This document shows, in pieces, positions 1 through 8,489 of a stretch of DNA of 64,000 nucleotides. The translations under genes and the position numbers were made by a program. The stretch is from contig NZ_CP047654.1 in assembly GCF_030408915.1 (NCBI RefSeq), forward strand, positions 2,666,001 through 2,730,000, in the 5' to 3' direction. Numbering within the stretch: the stretch's first letter is position 1; every line of letters begins with the position of its first letter. Origin of the DNA: Corynebacterium guangdongense (GTDB lineage: Bacteria; Actinomycetota; Actinomycetes; Mycobacteriales; Mycobacteriaceae). The notes below the pieces were generated by a model. The model saw nothing but the letters and a program-made list of their open reading frames with translations, did not search any database and was not told the DNA's origin.

Positions 1-485
1 AGGTAGTAGAAGCGGGCGCCGCCGACCTTGGCGCCGCGCTCCATGTCGATGAGCTTGAGGGACTCGCCCAGCTCCAGGTGGTCCTTCGGCTCGAAGTCGA
101 AGGCGGGCAGCTCGCCGACCTCCTCGAGGACGATGAAGTCCTCCTCCCCGCCGGCCGGGGCGCCCTCGACGATGTTGGCGATGGAGTACTGCAGCTCCTG
201 GACGCGGGCCTCGGCGTCCTTCTGCTTCTCCTCGGCCTCCTTCACTCGGGCCTTGAGTTCGTTGGAGCCCTCCAGCAGGGCCGGGCGCTCCTCCGGGGAG
301 GCCTGGCCGATCTTCTTGCCGAAGGCCTTCTGCTCGCCGCGCAGGGCGTCGGCGGAGGCGATGGCCTCACGACGTGCCTCGTCGGCGGACAGCAGCTCGT
401 CGACGAGCGCGGGGTCATCGCCACGGGTGACCTGGCTGGCGCGGACTACGTCTGGGTTCTCGCGGAGGAATTTAAGGTCAATCAC
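1..485 (-). CDS. serS: Seryl-tRNA synthetase, N-terminal part (runs off the window)
   Basis: Minus-strand reading from 485 gives an N-terminus starting [10 protein letters not shown], followed by a long charged helical-hairpin segment (about residues 30-110), the tRNA-binding coiled-coil arm of class II seryl-tRNA synthetases. It ends inside the conserved region reading [15 protein letters not shown], where the catalytic domain begins. The enzyme charges tRNA-Ser in the cytoplasm. The start is GTG at 485-483. TAATGT lies at 498-493, exactly 7 nt upstream, and no Shine-Dalgarno is present, so a leaderless mRNA is likely. It is divergent from the GntR gene. The 3' end lies left of the window. 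Identity is secure from sequence pattern; only about 161 codons are visible. Confidence 0.93.
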   Translation of the reverse strand, partial: MIDLKFLRENPDVVRASQVTRGDDPALVDELLSADEARREAIASADALRGEQKAFGKKIGQASPEERPALLEGSNELKARVKEAEEKQKDAEARVQELQYSIANIVEGAPAGGEEDFIVLEEVGELPAFDFEPKDHLELGESLKLIDMERGAKVGGARFYY

Positions 486-605
486 ACAGCCAACATTACC
501 TTCCTGCCCCGAACCGTGGTGGTGCGACGCCGACGAGCACCCAATACCACCGGTGATTATCACAGCCCTTGGCCTGGTAATAACCACTGGACTAGGCTGG
601 AGGGC
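486..605. promoter_or_regulatory. Divergent serS / gntR promoter region with short inverted repeats
   Basis: This 120-bp region holds both -10 boxes: TAATGT (minus, 498-493) for serS and TAGGCT (plus, 593-598) for the GntR gene, each 7 nt from its start codon. Just upstream of TAGGCT is CCTGGTAATAACCACTGG (573-590), whose core TGGT-AATA-ACCA is an inverted repeat, and CACCGGTG is a palindrome at 548-555. Such placement fits autoregulation by the adjacent GntR protein, but this is inference. Confidence 0.5.
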
Positions 606-1445
606 ATGTCCACCGATTCCCCCGGGCCCTCCCCGACCGCCCCCGGCCCCGCCACCAGGGCTGACCAGACCGGGAGCAACGCAACCGGCAGCGACACCTC
701 CATGCTGCCGGTGCGCACGATCGAGGACGGACCCGTACCCAAGCACGCCCAGCTCCGGGCGATCCTGGAGGAAATGAGCACCACGGCGCTGTCACCCGGC
801 GACATGCTCCCGGGTGAACGCACCCTGGAGGAGTTCTACGGGGTCTCCCGCATCACCGTGCGGCGCGCCATCGGCGATCTCGTCGCGTCCGGGCGCCTCC
901 GGCGCGTCCGCGGAAAAGGCACGTTCGTGGCGCCCAACCCCCTGGTCAGCCGCATGGCCCTCGCCTCGTTCTCGCAGGAGATGGCCGCCCAGGGCGTCAG
1001 CGCGGCCTCCCGCATCCTCCTGTCCGAGCGGGCCATCGCGCCGCCCGAGGTGGTCAACTTCTTCGGCTGCGAACCCCATGAACCGCAGATTCACCTGCGC
1101 CGCCTGCGCCTCGGCGACGGGCAGGCCTACGCGCTGGACGACGCCTGGTACAACGTGGCCATCGCCCCGGACCTGCTGGAGAACGACGTCTACAACTCCG
1201 TCTACGCCATCCTCGAGGAGAACTACGACGCGCCCGTGACCACCGCCGATCAGACCGTCACCGCCGTGGACTCGGACATTTCGACCGCGAGCCACCTGGA
1301 CGTCGAGCCCGGCGTGGCCCTGCTGCACGTCATCCGCCGAAGCGTGACGGGGACCAGACCCGTGGAATGGTGCTCCTCCGTGTACCGCTCCGACCGCTAT
1401 CGCCTGCACTCGACCATCAGCCGTGAGTACCCTGACAACCAGTAA
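606..1445 (+). CDS. GntR-family transcriptional regulator, HutC subfamily
   Basis: A 279-residue protein. After a disordered Ser/Pro/Thr-rich leader (about 1-35), residues about 38-105 form a winged helix-turn-helix of the GntR type ([14 protein letters not shown]..., [33 protein letters not shown]). Residues about 115-275 look like a UTRA effector domain ([10 protein letters not shown] near its start, [12 protein letters not shown] near the end), which places it in the HutC subgroup that binds a small metabolite. The effector is unknown. ATG 606 is preceded by TAGGCT at 593-598 with 7 nt spacing (leaderless) and also by GGAGGG. An internal ATG at 702 could give a shorter protein lacking the disordered leader. 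In C. glutamicum a GntR gene also neighbours this chromosomal region, but the regulon is not inferable here. Confidence 0.85.
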   Translation: MSTDSPGPSPTAPGPATRADQTGSNATGSDTSMLPVRTIEDGPVPKHAQLRAILEEMSTTALSPGDMLPGERTLEEFYGVSRITVRRAIGDLVASGRLRRVRGKGTFVAPNPLVSRMALASFSQEMAAQGVSAASRILLSERAIAPPEVVNFFGCEPHEPQIHLRRLRLGDGQAYALDDAWYNVAIAPDLLENDVYNSVYAILEENYDAPVTTADQTVTAVDSDISTASHLDVEPGVALLHVIRRSVTGTRPVEWCSSVYRSDRYRLHSTISREYPDNQ

Positions 1446-1507
1446 GTCTGATTTCCCCGTGACCGACGTGTGACATCTCGCCCCCCGGGGCACAATTAGG
1501 AACCACT

Positions 1508-2614
1508 ATGACGACCAACAGCTCGGACATCCCGGCAACCACCGAACGCCCCCGGCACCACACGCCCGGGTGGCGCAGCTCGGCCGCGGCCATGGCCGTC
1601 CTGATCGGCGCCCTCGCCTCCGCGGTCGGCGTGGGCTCCTACTCCTGGGTGGCCGAGTCCGAGGGGGCCGGCGGCGGGTCCACGACAGTCGCCTCCGAGT
1701 CGCAGAGCACGACCTCCGGCGGATCGAGCAGCCAGTCCAGCGTTTCCGGGGCCGGGGACGTCGTCGCCGGCAACGCCGCCCCCTTCACCACCGCAGAGTC
1801 GGGCACCTGCCTGACCTGGCAGCTCAAGGAGGAGGATCGCTCGGTCGTCGACTTCGAACGCACCAGCTGCGACGAGCCCCACCGCTTCGAGGTGTCCACC
1901 CGGCAGGATCTCGGGGCCTACCCCTCCAGCGAGTTCGGCCCCGAGGCCCCGCAGCCCGACCTGACCCGGCAGGCCCAGCTGCGCGAGGAGCTGTGCGAGA
2001 CGTCGACGATGCGCTACCTCGACGGCCGCTTCGATCCGACCGGCCGCTACTCCATCGCCTCGATCCTCCCGCCCCCGGAGGCCTGGGCCGCCGGCGACCG
2101 TACCCTGCTGTGCGGCGTGCAGTCCACGGACGCCCAGGGCAACGTGCAGGAAACGGTGGGGCCGATCTCCGCCAACGACCAGGCCCGCGTCGCGGAGCCC
2201 GGCCAGTGCATGCGCATCGACGGCGCCAACTCCATCACCGTCGTCGATTGCGCGGAGGATCACCAGATCGAGGCCACCTCGATCGTCGATCTGACACCCG
2301 TGTTCCCCGACGGGGTCCCCGCCGAGGAGGACCAGGATCGCCATCTCCAGGAGACCTGCACCCAGGCCGCGATCGACTACCTGGGCGAGGAGGAGAACCT
2401 CTACCAGTCGACGCTGCAGCCGTTCTGGCTGGACATCCCCGCCAGCTCGTGGAACGGCGGTTCGCACTCCACGAACTGTGGCCTGGTCTTCGCCACCCCG
2501 GAAGGTTTCGCGACGCTGAAGGGCTCCGCCACCGCCGGCCGCGAGGATTTCACCATCAACGGCCAGCCGCCGGCGGAACAGCCGCCGCGCGATCCGCTGG
2601 CCGGGGCGCAGTAG
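1508..2614 (+). CDS. Septum-formation-family membrane-anchored protein
   Basis: A 368-residue protein with a short basic cytoplasmic start (about 1-27), one transmembrane segment (about 28-50), a Ser/Gly/Thr linker (about 55-95) and an extracytoplasmic part with paired cysteine-rich repeats. The two halves contain the similar patterns SGTCLTW...TSCDEPHRFEV and PGQCMRID...VDCAEDHQIEA, each a C-x-n-C-x2-pH module, which resembles the Pfam septum-formation domain seen in actinobacterial envelope proteins. The product is probably an envelope protein with disulfides; the exact role is unknown. The start ATG 1508 has AGGAA at 1498-1502. The next gene begins 8 bp after its stop, so the two are likely co-transcribed. 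Confidence 0.7.
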   Translation: MTTNSSDIPATTERPRHHTPGWRSSAAAMAVLIGALASAVGVGSYSWVAESEGAGGGSTTVASESQSTTSGGSSSQSSVSGAGDVVAGNAAPFTTAESGTCLTWQLKEEDRSVVDFERTSCDEPHRFEVSTRQDLGAYPSSEFGPEAPQPDLTRQAQLREELCETSTMRYLDGRFDPTGRYSIASILPPPEAWAAGDRTLLCGVQSTDAQGNVQETVGPISANDQARVAEPGQCMRIDGANSITVVDCAEDHQIEATSIVDLTPVFPDGVPAEEDQDRHLQETCTQAAIDYLGEEENLYQSTLQPFWLDIPASSWNGGSHSTNCGLVFATPEGFATLKGSATAGREDFTINGQPPAEQPPRDPLAGAQ

Positions 2615-2621
2615 AACCGCC

Positions 2622-2972
2622 ATGGTGTACCGGGTCAGCGAGGAGCGTTTCGACGAAATGGTCGACGACGCCATCGACCGAATCCCCGCGCAGTTCGCGC
2701 GCCGGATGCGCAACGTCGTCTTCCTGGTGGAGGAGCACAACCCCGACAACCCCTCGATTCTCGGCCTTTACGAGGGGGTGGCGCTGACCGAGCGCACCTT
2801 CGACTACAGCGGCCACCTTCCGGACGCGATCTCGATCTACAAGCGGGCCCTGGAGAACGTCGTCCATACTGAGGAGGAGCTGGCCCGCGAGGTCGAGGTG
2901 ACGGTGTTTCACGAGGTGGGGCATTACTTCGGCATCGACGAAGAGCAGCTCCACGCCCTCGGCTGGGGCTGA
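2622..2972 (+). CDS. Small zincin-like metallopeptidase family protein
   Basis: A 116-residue cytoplasmic protein with the zinc-binding pattern HEVGHYFG near residues 100-107, preceded by a long acidic helix. This fits the small bacterial metallopeptidase family formerly called DUF1025, usually 110-130 residues. The motif is HExGH, with a third acidic ligand likely in the following GIDEEQLHALG. Substrate unknown. It begins 8 bp after the preceding septum-formation-type gene with no separate promoter, so it is probably the second gene of a two-gene unit. The window shows a normal full length and no frameshift. Confidence 0.8.
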   Translation: MVYRVSEERFDEMVDDAIDRIPAQFARRMRNVVFLVEEHNPDNPSILGLYEGVALTERTFDYSGHLPDAISIYKRALENVVHTEEELAREVEVTVFHEVGHYFGIDEEQLHALGWG

Positions 2973-3105
2973 GCCGCCAGTATCATACTTTCGGACGTAG
3001 ACACAGGAAATGTGACGTATATCGTCAGAATTATCTCGGCATCAGCAATCCTTGTCTCACGTGGGCTGGTCGCAGCGTCAACTGGCCGCACAGTCTGGAG
3101 CAGTC
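2973..3105 (+). promoter_or_regulatory. ctaD upstream region with a partial GlxR-like site
   Basis: The 133-bp gap ahead of ctaD contains TGTGACGTATATCGTC at 3011-3026. It matches the left half and centre of the GlxR/CRP consensus TGTGA-N2-TA-N2-TCACA (9 of 12 fixed positions), but the right half is degraded. GGAG at 3097-3100 is the likely ribosome binding site. GlxR control of cytochrome oxidase genes is known in C. glutamicum; use here is inference. Confidence 0.35.
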
Positions 3106-4851
3106 ATGACCGCTATCGCCCCCCGAATAGAGTCCTACCAAATCCCGGAACGCCCCGGCCCCACCGGTGACGCCCGCACAGGTTCCCTGGCCTGGCGGAT
3201 GCTGACCACCACCGACCACAAGACCATCGGCATCATGTACATCGTGCTGTCGTTCGCCCTGTTCGCGGTCGGCGGCCTGTTGGCCCTGCTCATCCGCGCC
3301 GAGCTGTTCACCCCGGGCCTGCAGTACCTCTCGAACGAGCAGTACAACCAGTTGTTCACCATCCACGGCACGATGATGCTGCTCGGTTTCGCCACCCCGA
3401 TCGTCTGGGGTTTCTCCAACTACGTCATCCCCCTGCAGATCGGCGCCCCGGACGTGGCCTTCCCGCGCCTCAACGCCTTCGGTTTCTGGATCACGCTGTT
3501 CGGCGGGCTGGTCATCCTCGGAGGGTTCCTGACCCCGGGCGGCGCCGCCGACTTCGGCTGGACCATGTACCAGCCGCTGGCGGACAACACCCACACGCCC
3601 GGCATCGGCGCGAACCTGTGGATTGTCGGCGTGGGCATGCTCGGCGTCGGCACCATCGCCTCCGCCATCAACATGCTCACCACCATGCTCACGATGCGTG
3701 CCCCCGGCATGACCATGTTCCGCATGCCGGTCTTCGCGTGGACCATCTTCGTCACCGCGATCATGGCCCTGATGATCTTTCCTCTGCTGACCTCCGCCGC
3801 CATGGGAGTGCTCTATGACCGCCTCCTCGGCGGCCACATCTACGACACGGGCAACGGCGGCGCCATCCTGTGGCAGCACCTGTTCTGGTTCTTCGGCCAC
3901 CCCGAGGTCTACGTCATCGCGCTTCCCTTCTTCGGCATCATCTCCGAGGTCATCCCGGTCTTCTCCCGCAAGCCCATCTTCGGCTACATCGGGCTGATCT
4001 TCGCCACCCTGGCCATTGCGACGCTGTCGATGGCGGTGTGGGCGCACCACATGTTCGCCACCGGCGCCATCCTGCTGCCGTTCTTCTCGTTCATGACCTT
4101 CCTCATCGCGGTGCCGACCGGCGTGAAGTTCTTCAACTGGACCGGCACCATGTGGAACGGCCACATCACCTGGGACACCCCGATGATCTTCGCCGTCGGC
4201 TTCATGGCCACCTTCCTCTTCGGCGGCATGACCGGCATCATGCTGGCCGCCCCGCCACTGGACTTCCACCTGCACGACTCCTACTTCGTCGTCGCCCACT
4301 TCCACTACACCCTGTTCGGCACCGTCGTATTCTCCGTGTTCGCGGGCGTCTACTTCTGGTTCCCGAAGATGACGGGGCGCATGCTCGACGAGCGCCTGGG
4401 CAAGATCCACTTCTGGCTGACCTTCGTCGGCTTCCACGGCACCTTCCTCATCCAGCACTGGCTGGGCAACATGGGCATGCCGCGCCGCTACGCCGACTAT
4501 CTGGACTCCGACGGCTTCACCCTGTTCAACCAGATCTCCACCACGTTCGCCTTCATCCTCGGCGCGTCGCTCCTGCCCTTCGTCTGGAACGTCTTCAGGT
4601 CCTGGCGCTACGGCGAGGTTGTCACCGTCGACGACCCGTGGGGCTACGGCAACTCCCTGGAGTGGGCCACCTCCTGCCCGCCGCCGCGCCACAACTTCAC
4701 CGCGCTGCCGCGCATCCGCTCCGAGCGTCCGGCCTTCGAGCTGCACTACCCGCACATAGTGGAGCGCATGCGTCGGGAGAACCACCACGGCGGCGACGTC
4801 CGCGCGGAAACGACGCAGTCCCCGTCCAAGGAGGAGATGCCGGCGCGCTAG
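3106..4851 (+). CDS. ctaD: Cytochrome aa3 oxidase subunit I
   Basis: A 581-residue polytopic protein, the catalytic subunit of the aa3-type terminal oxidase that reduces O2 and pumps protons across the membrane. Visible hallmarks are FTIHGTMML (heme a ligand His), [15 protein letters not shown] (CuB His and the cross-linked Tyr), WAHHMF (two CuB His), GTMWNGHI, and [16 protein letters not shown] (heme a3 and heme a His). About 12 membrane helices are apparent, with a soluble C-terminus ending near position 4851. ATG 3106 is chosen over the upstream in-frame TTG at 3052 because of GGAG at 3097 and because MTAIAPRIE matches the usual corynebacterial N-terminus. Other subunits (ctaC, E, F) are not in the window, as in C. 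glutamicum, where ctaD stands apart. Confidence 0.97.
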   Translation: MTAIAPRIESYQIPERPGPTGDARTGSLAWRMLTTTDHKTIGIMYIVLSFALFAVGGLLALLIRAELFTPGLQYLSNEQYNQLFTIHGTMMLLGFATPIVWGFSNYVIPLQIGAPDVAFPRLNAFGFWITLFGGLVILGGFLTPGGAADFGWTMYQPLADNTHTPGIGANLWIVGVGMLGVGTIASAINMLTTMLTMRAPGMTMFRMPVFAWTIFVTAIMALMIFPLLTSAAMGVLYDRLLGGHIYDTGNGGAILWQHLFWFFGHPEVYVIALPFFGIISEVIPVFSRKPIFGYIGLIFATLAIATLSMAVWAHHMFATGAILLPFFSFMTFLIAVPTGVKFFNWTGTMWNGHITWDTPMIFAVGFMATFLFGGMTGIMLAAPPLDFHLHDSYFVVAHFHYTLFGTVVFSVFAGVYFWFPKMTGRMLDERLGKIHFWLTFVGFHGTFLIQHWLGNMGMPRRYADYLDSDGFTLFNQISTTFAFILGASLLPFVWNVFRSWRYGEVVTVDDPWGYGNSLEWATSCPPPRHNFTALPRIRSERPAFELHYPHIVERMRRENHHGGDVRAETTQSPSKEEMPAR

Positions 4852-4877
4852 GTGTGCAGCGAGGGCCTGGCCAGCAC

Positions 4878-5552
4878 CTATTCGGGCAGGTCATAGTCCG
4901 CCCAGCGCTCCAGCTCCCACTGCCCGAAGGGCCTGCCGTTGGGCACCAGGGTGATGAAGCGGCAGTTCGGGAGGTAGCTGTCCATCGCGTACTGCGCGTC
5001 GGTGCCGGTGGCGTGGGTGGCGGCGACGCGGATGATGCCGCCGTGGCTGACGACGATGGCGTCACCGTCGGTGTGCGTCTCCGCCAGCTCCTCAAGGACC
5101 GGTTGATAGCGGGCCAGGATTCCGTCGAGGTTCTCCCCGTCCGGAATGGTGGCCTGGCGGTCACCGTGGAACCAGCCGAAGGTGACCTCGGCGTAGGCCC
5201 GGTGGGCGTCGTGGTCGTTCATCATCTCGTAGATGCCGGCCTGGAGTTCGTGAATGCCCCAGCGCACGTCGACGCCCGCCGATCGGTGCCCCAGGTCGGT
5301 GACCTCCTCGATCGCGGAGGCGGCGATCATGGCCGTCTGCTGGGCGCGCAACGCCACCGAGGACACGATCGCCTGGATGCGGCCCATCGAGCCGCGGCGG
5401 GCGCCGCAGTACTCGGCCAGCTCGAGGCCCACCTGGTACGCCTGCTCCCTCCCGTTCTCGGTGAGTTCCGCACCCGGGACCCTGGTGTCCAGCTTGTGGG
5501 TGACGTTGGAGGTGGTTTGGCCGTGGCGCAGGAGAATGATGCGTCCGGTCAT
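4878..5552 (-). CDS. Histidine phosphatase (phosphoglycerate mutase-like) family protein
   Basis: A 224-residue cytoplasmic protein of the branch-1 histidine phosphatase superfamily. The catalytic RHG signature is in LLRHGQTTSN (residues about 7-16), the second arginine is in SSVALRAQQTA, the proton donor region is HELQAGIYE, and the second catalytic His is in IVVSHGG. Length and domain content fit a small-molecule phosphatase; substrate is unknown. It starts 2 bp after the pheA stop, so it is almost certainly translated from the pheA mRNA. The same pheA-phosphatase order occurs in C. glutamicum. A true glycolytic mutase is unlikely because the family's longer insert is absent. Confidence 0.86.
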   Translation of the reverse strand: MTGRIILLRHGQTTSNVTHKLDTRVPGAELTENGREQAYQVGLELAEYCGARRGSMGRIQAIVSSVALRAQQTAMIAASAIEEVTDLGHRSAGVDVRWGIHELQAGIYEMMNDHDAHRAYAEVTFGWFHGDRQATIPDGENLDGILARYQPVLEELAETHTDGDAIVVSHGGIIRVAATHATGTDAQYAMDSYLPNCRFITLVPNGRPFGQWELERWADYDLPE

Positions 5553-5554
5553 GG

Positions 5555-6502
5555 TTAATCCGTGTCCTTTCCGGTGCGGGCCGCCTGGACCCAGGCGGTG
5601 GCCTCGTGCAGGCGCTGGATGTCGGCGGCCAGCTCAGCCTCTCGCTCGGAGGGGTGGGTGGCCGGCCAGGAGCCGAGGAAGGTGATGTCGTCGACGCGCA
5701 GCCACACGGCACGCAGGGCCTCCGCCAGCGGGATGTCGTCGATGTGGCCGTCGAGGTCGACGTAGAAGCGGTAGGTGCCGTAGTGGCCCGGGTTCGGACG
5801 CGAGGCGATCCACGACATGGACACGCCGCGCTGGGCGAAGTCCTGCAGCGCGTGGACCAGGCTGCCCGGGGTGTTGGGCAGGGTGAAGACGATCAGCGTG
5901 GTGTCATTTCCCGTGCGGGCGGGGGGCACGTCGGGCTTGCCCACGACCACGAACCGGGTCCGCGCGCCGACCGTGTCGGCGATGCCGGTGGCCACGGTCT
6001 CCAGGCCGAAGATCTCGGCGGCGCGGCCCGGCGCGGCGGCGACGTCGGCCTTGCCCTCGGCGACGAGCTGGGCGGCCGCGGCGTTGGAGGAGGCCGGGAC
6101 GTACTCCGCCGCCGGCAGGTGCTCCTTCAACCAGTGGCGCACCTGCTGGTGGGCGACGGGGTGGGTGGCGAAGGTGGTGGCGTCGGCGAGCGAGGTGCCG
6201 GGCCGGACCATGATGTCGAAGGCGATCTCGAGCTCGAGTTCGGAGAAGATCTGGACGCGCTCACCATCGGCGAGGGCGTCGAAGGTTCCGGTCACGGCGC
6301 CGTCCACGGAGTTCTCGATCGCGACGACCGCGTAGTCGGCCTCGCCGGCGCGGACCCGGTCGAGGGCCGCGGCCGGGGAGGCGACGGGGATCGGGGTGAT
6401 CTCCTCCCCGGCGTCGCCGAAGGCGCCGCGGGCGTGGAAGCTGGTGAGTGCGGCTTCAGTGAACGTGCCCGCGGGGCCGAGATACGCGACGGAGGTGCTC
6501 AT
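5555..6502 (-). CDS. pheA: Prephenate dehydratase
   Basis: A 315-residue enzyme converting prephenate to phenylpyruvate in phenylalanine biosynthesis. The PDT domain (about 1-185) starts VAYLGPAGTF, has AIENSVDGAV, and carries the catalytic TRF triplet in GARTRFVVVG. An ACT domain (about 198-275) follows. The Phe-binding GALV motif appears as GSLV (NTPGSLVHAL), while the second motif, normally ESRP, reads ASRP (WIASRPNPGHYGTYRF). This Glu-to-Ala change could alter feedback inhibition (inference). ATG 6502 has TATGCT 8 nt upstream (6516-6511), suggesting a leaderless mRNA. The promoter lies back-to-back with that of the amidase. The phosphatase gene follows after 2 bp. Confidence 0.95.
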   Translation of the reverse strand: MSTSVAYLGPAGTFTEAALTSFHARGAFGDAGEEITPIPVASPAAALDRVRAGEADYAVVAIENSVDGAVTGTFDALADGERVQIFSELELEIAFDIMVRPGTSLADATTFATHPVAHQQVRHWLKEHLPAAEYVPASSNAAAAQLVAEGKADVAAAPGRAAEIFGLETVATGIADTVGARTRFVVVGKPDVPPARTGNDTTLIVFTLPNTPGSLVHALQDFAQRGVSMSWIASRPNPGHYGTYRFYVDLDGHIDDIPLAEALRAVWLRVDDITFLGSWPATHPSEREAELAADIQRLHEATAWVQAARTGKDTD

Positions 6503-6537
6503 GACATCCGAGCATATCCAGCCCTAAGGTGGTGCGC
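6503..6537. promoter_or_regulatory. Compact divergent leaderless promoters, pheA / amidase
   Basis: Only 35 bp separate the start codons. TATGCT (minus, 6516-6511) sits 8 nt before the pheA ATG and TAAGGT (plus, 6525-6530) sits 7 nt before the amidase ATG. The two -10 elements are 8 bp apart, so each -35 region would lie inside the opposite gene, and simultaneous polymerase binding is sterically unlikely. Confidence 0.55.
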
Positions 6538-7671
6538 ATGATCGACTCTCTGGCCGCGCGCGTCGCCGAGCTCAGTCCCGCCGAGCACGGTTTCTCGCAT
6601 TTTCACCCCGGGGCGCGCGCGACCGCGTCGGGCCGGCTGGACGGCTGGCTCATCCCGGCCAAGGATCTCTACGACGTCGCCGGCATGCCCACCACCCACG
6701 GTTCCGCCCACCGCACCCGGATGGCGCACGCCACCGACCCTTTCCTGCGGCGCCTGCTCGCCCAGGGCGCCGTCATCCCCGGCAAGTCCGCCGTCCCGGA
6801 ACTCGGTCTGACCATCCACACCGAACCGGTCGGGCTGCCGGCGGTGGACAATCCCCTCTATCCGGGCCACACCCCGGGCGGCTCCTCCGGTGGCGCCGCG
6901 GTCATGGTCGCGCGGGGGCTGGTGCGCGCGGCCCACGCCTCCGACGGCGGCGGGTCCATCCGCGTGCCCGCCGCCGCGACCGGCACGGTCGGCTTCATGC
7001 CCACCCACGAGGGCCTGTCCGCCCAGGGCTTCATCACCGCCACCGTCGCCGACCAGGCTTTCCTGCACGGCGTCAGGCCCGCTTCACGACGCCTGCGCGT
7101 CGGCGTCCTCACCGATCCGCTCTTTGCCGACGTGGCGGTCGACGCCGCCTGGCTGGACGGCCTCGACCTGGCGGCGGGGGCGCTCTCCGACGCCGGCCAC
7201 GAGGTCCTCGGCGTCGGGGCGTGGCCGCGGGCGGAGGAAACCTTCGCCCACTTCACCGACCTGTTCACCTCGAGAATGGCCGGCCTCGATCAGGCCGAGG
7301 ACCTCGCCGCCTGGCTGCGGGAGAAGGGTCGCGCGCTCCCGCCGGGCAGGCTTGCCGACGCCCGGAGCCACGCCGACTCCCTGGCGGGCATGCTCTCCGC
7401 CCACTGGGACGTCGACGTCCTGGCCACCCCGGTGCTGGCCGGCGACCCCCCGCCCACCGGCGCCTTCTCCTCCCTCGCGCCGGCGGAGAATTTTCGCGCC
7501 CAGACCGAATGGTCGCCCTGGGCGAGTCTGGCCAACGTCGCCGGCACCGCCGCCATCTCGATTCCCTGGCCGCGCCCGGGCCGGCCGCCGGTGGCCGTCC
7601 ACCTGGCCGTGGTGCGGGCCGGGGTCAGCGACGCCGAGTTGCTCGGGCTGGCACGGGAGCTGCACGGGTGA
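6538..7671 (+). CDS. Amidase signature family hydrolase
   Basis: A 377-residue enzyme of the amidase signature family (Ser-cisSer-Lys triad). The lysine is in LIPAKDLYDVAG (about residue 41), the Gly/Ser-rich signature is GGSSGGAAV, and the nucleophile region is ASDGGGSIRVPAA. It is shorter than typical members (450-500 residues), mainly because the C-terminal half is compact. It hydrolyses a C-N amide bond; no substrate can be read from the sequence. ATG 6538 is preferred over 6529 because TAAGGT ends 7 nt upstream, the leaderless pattern. The stop overlaps the next start as GTGA at 7668-7671, so the downstream membrane protein is translationally coupled. Confidence 0.87.
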   Translation: MIDSLAARVAELSPAEHGFSHFHPGARATASGRLDGWLIPAKDLYDVAGMPTTHGSAHRTRMAHATDPFLRRLLAQGAVIPGKSAVPELGLTIHTEPVGLPAVDNPLYPGHTPGGSSGGAAVMVARGLVRAAHASDGGGSIRVPAAATGTVGFMPTHEGLSAQGFITATVADQAFLHGVRPASRRLRVGVLTDPLFADVAVDAAWLDGLDLAAGALSDAGHEVLGVGAWPRAEETFAHFTDLFTSRMAGLDQAEDLAAWLREKGRALPPGRLADARSHADSLAGMLSAHWDVDVLATPVLAGDPPPTGAFSSLAPAENFRAQTEWSPWASLANVAGTAAISIPWPRPGRPPVAVHLAVVRAGVSDAELLGLARELHG

Positions 7672-8408
7672 GGGCGGGCGTCGACACGCGGCGGCTTCGC
7701 GCGGAGATCCTCATCGTCCTGACCGTCACCTTCGGCATGAGCGGGGCACGCAGCCTGCTGCGCCTCATCGACGATCTCCTCGCCGCCGAGCCGCTCAACG
7801 AGCAGGAGGTGACGCTCAACGTCACGCAGTCGGACCTGGCGTGGCTGGACCTGGCGCTGCAGCTGTGCTCGGCCGGCGTGCTCTTCGCCTGGGGCGCGCT
7901 GGCGCTGTTCCTGCTGGCCGGGGACGGAATCCGGGCCGTCCGGCCGCGGTGGTCGGACCTGGGCTGGGGAGCCGGGCTCGCGGCCGTCATCGGGACTCCG
8001 GGCCTGGGCCTCTACGTGGTGGCCGTGCAGACGGGGCTGTCCAAGGTCGTCGTCCCCACCGGCCTGAGCCACCCCGGGATCGAGGTGCCGGTGCTGCTGC
8101 TGTGGTCCCTGGCCAACGCCTTCGGCGAGGAGGTCGTGGTGGTGATGTGGCTGATGACTCGGCTGCGGGGGCTGGGCTGGAGCCTGCCCGCGGTGCTGGT
8201 GGGCTCCTCCCTGGTGCGCGGGTCCTACCACCTGTACCAGGGAGTGTCGGCGGGTGTCGGCAATATCGTGATGGGCCTGGTCTACGGCGCCTTTTACGCG
8301 CGGACCGGGCGCATCTGGCCGCTGGTCATCGCCCATTTCCTCATCGACGCCGTCGCCTTCGTGGGCTATAGCGCCCTCGGCGGGGACCTGGGCTGGCTGG
8401 GCCTGTAG
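7668..8408 (+). CDS. CPBP-family intramembrane protease-like protein
   Basis: A 246-residue membrane protein with about six helices. The CPBP (Rce1/Abi) region is in the C-terminal half: GEEVVVVMWLMTRL carries the two Glu of motif 1, GSYHLYQG carries the His of motif 2, and VIAHFLIDAVAFVG the last His. The arginine that usually follows the Glu pair (EExxxR) is replaced by valine; this EEV-type variant occurs in several actinobacterial homologues, so activity is not excluded. The GTG start at 7668 overlaps the amidase stop. Function is unknown; relatives act in prenylated-protein processing, bacteriocin immunity or membrane proteolysis. Confidence 0.75.
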   Translation: MRAGVDTRRLRAEILIVLTVTFGMSGARSLLRLIDDLLAAEPLNEQEVTLNVTQSDLAWLDLALQLCSAGVLFAWGALALFLLAGDGIRAVRPRWSDLGWGAGLAAVIGTPGLGLYVVAVQTGLSKVVVPTGLSHPGIEVPVLLLWSLANAFGEEVVVVMWLMTRLRGLGWSLPAVLVGSSLVRGSYHLYQGVSAGVGNIVMGLVYGAFYARTGRIWPLVIAHFLIDAVAFVGYSALGGDLGWLGL

Positions 8409-8489
8409 ACATTTCTCACGTCATTCACACAGGCAACACCAAACACACAACCACCACTCCCGTCTACCCTGCGCGATAGGCTGATGCGC

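Noticed and set aside
2973..3105. Riboswitch or attenuator ahead of ctaD
   Set aside because: No stable conserved fold or terminator-antiterminator pair seen; only a partial GlxR-like site.
3031..4788. 585-codon minus-strand frame opposite ctaD
   Set aside because: Shadow of a high-GC gene; Asp/Glu/Gly/Arg-rich low-complexity composition and no motif, while ctaD on the plus strand is unmistakable.
7668..8408. Calling the CPBP protein inactive because the EExxxR arginine is missing
   Set aside because: The two Glu and both His motifs are present and the EEV variant is shared by actinobacterial homologues, so inactivity cannot be claimed.
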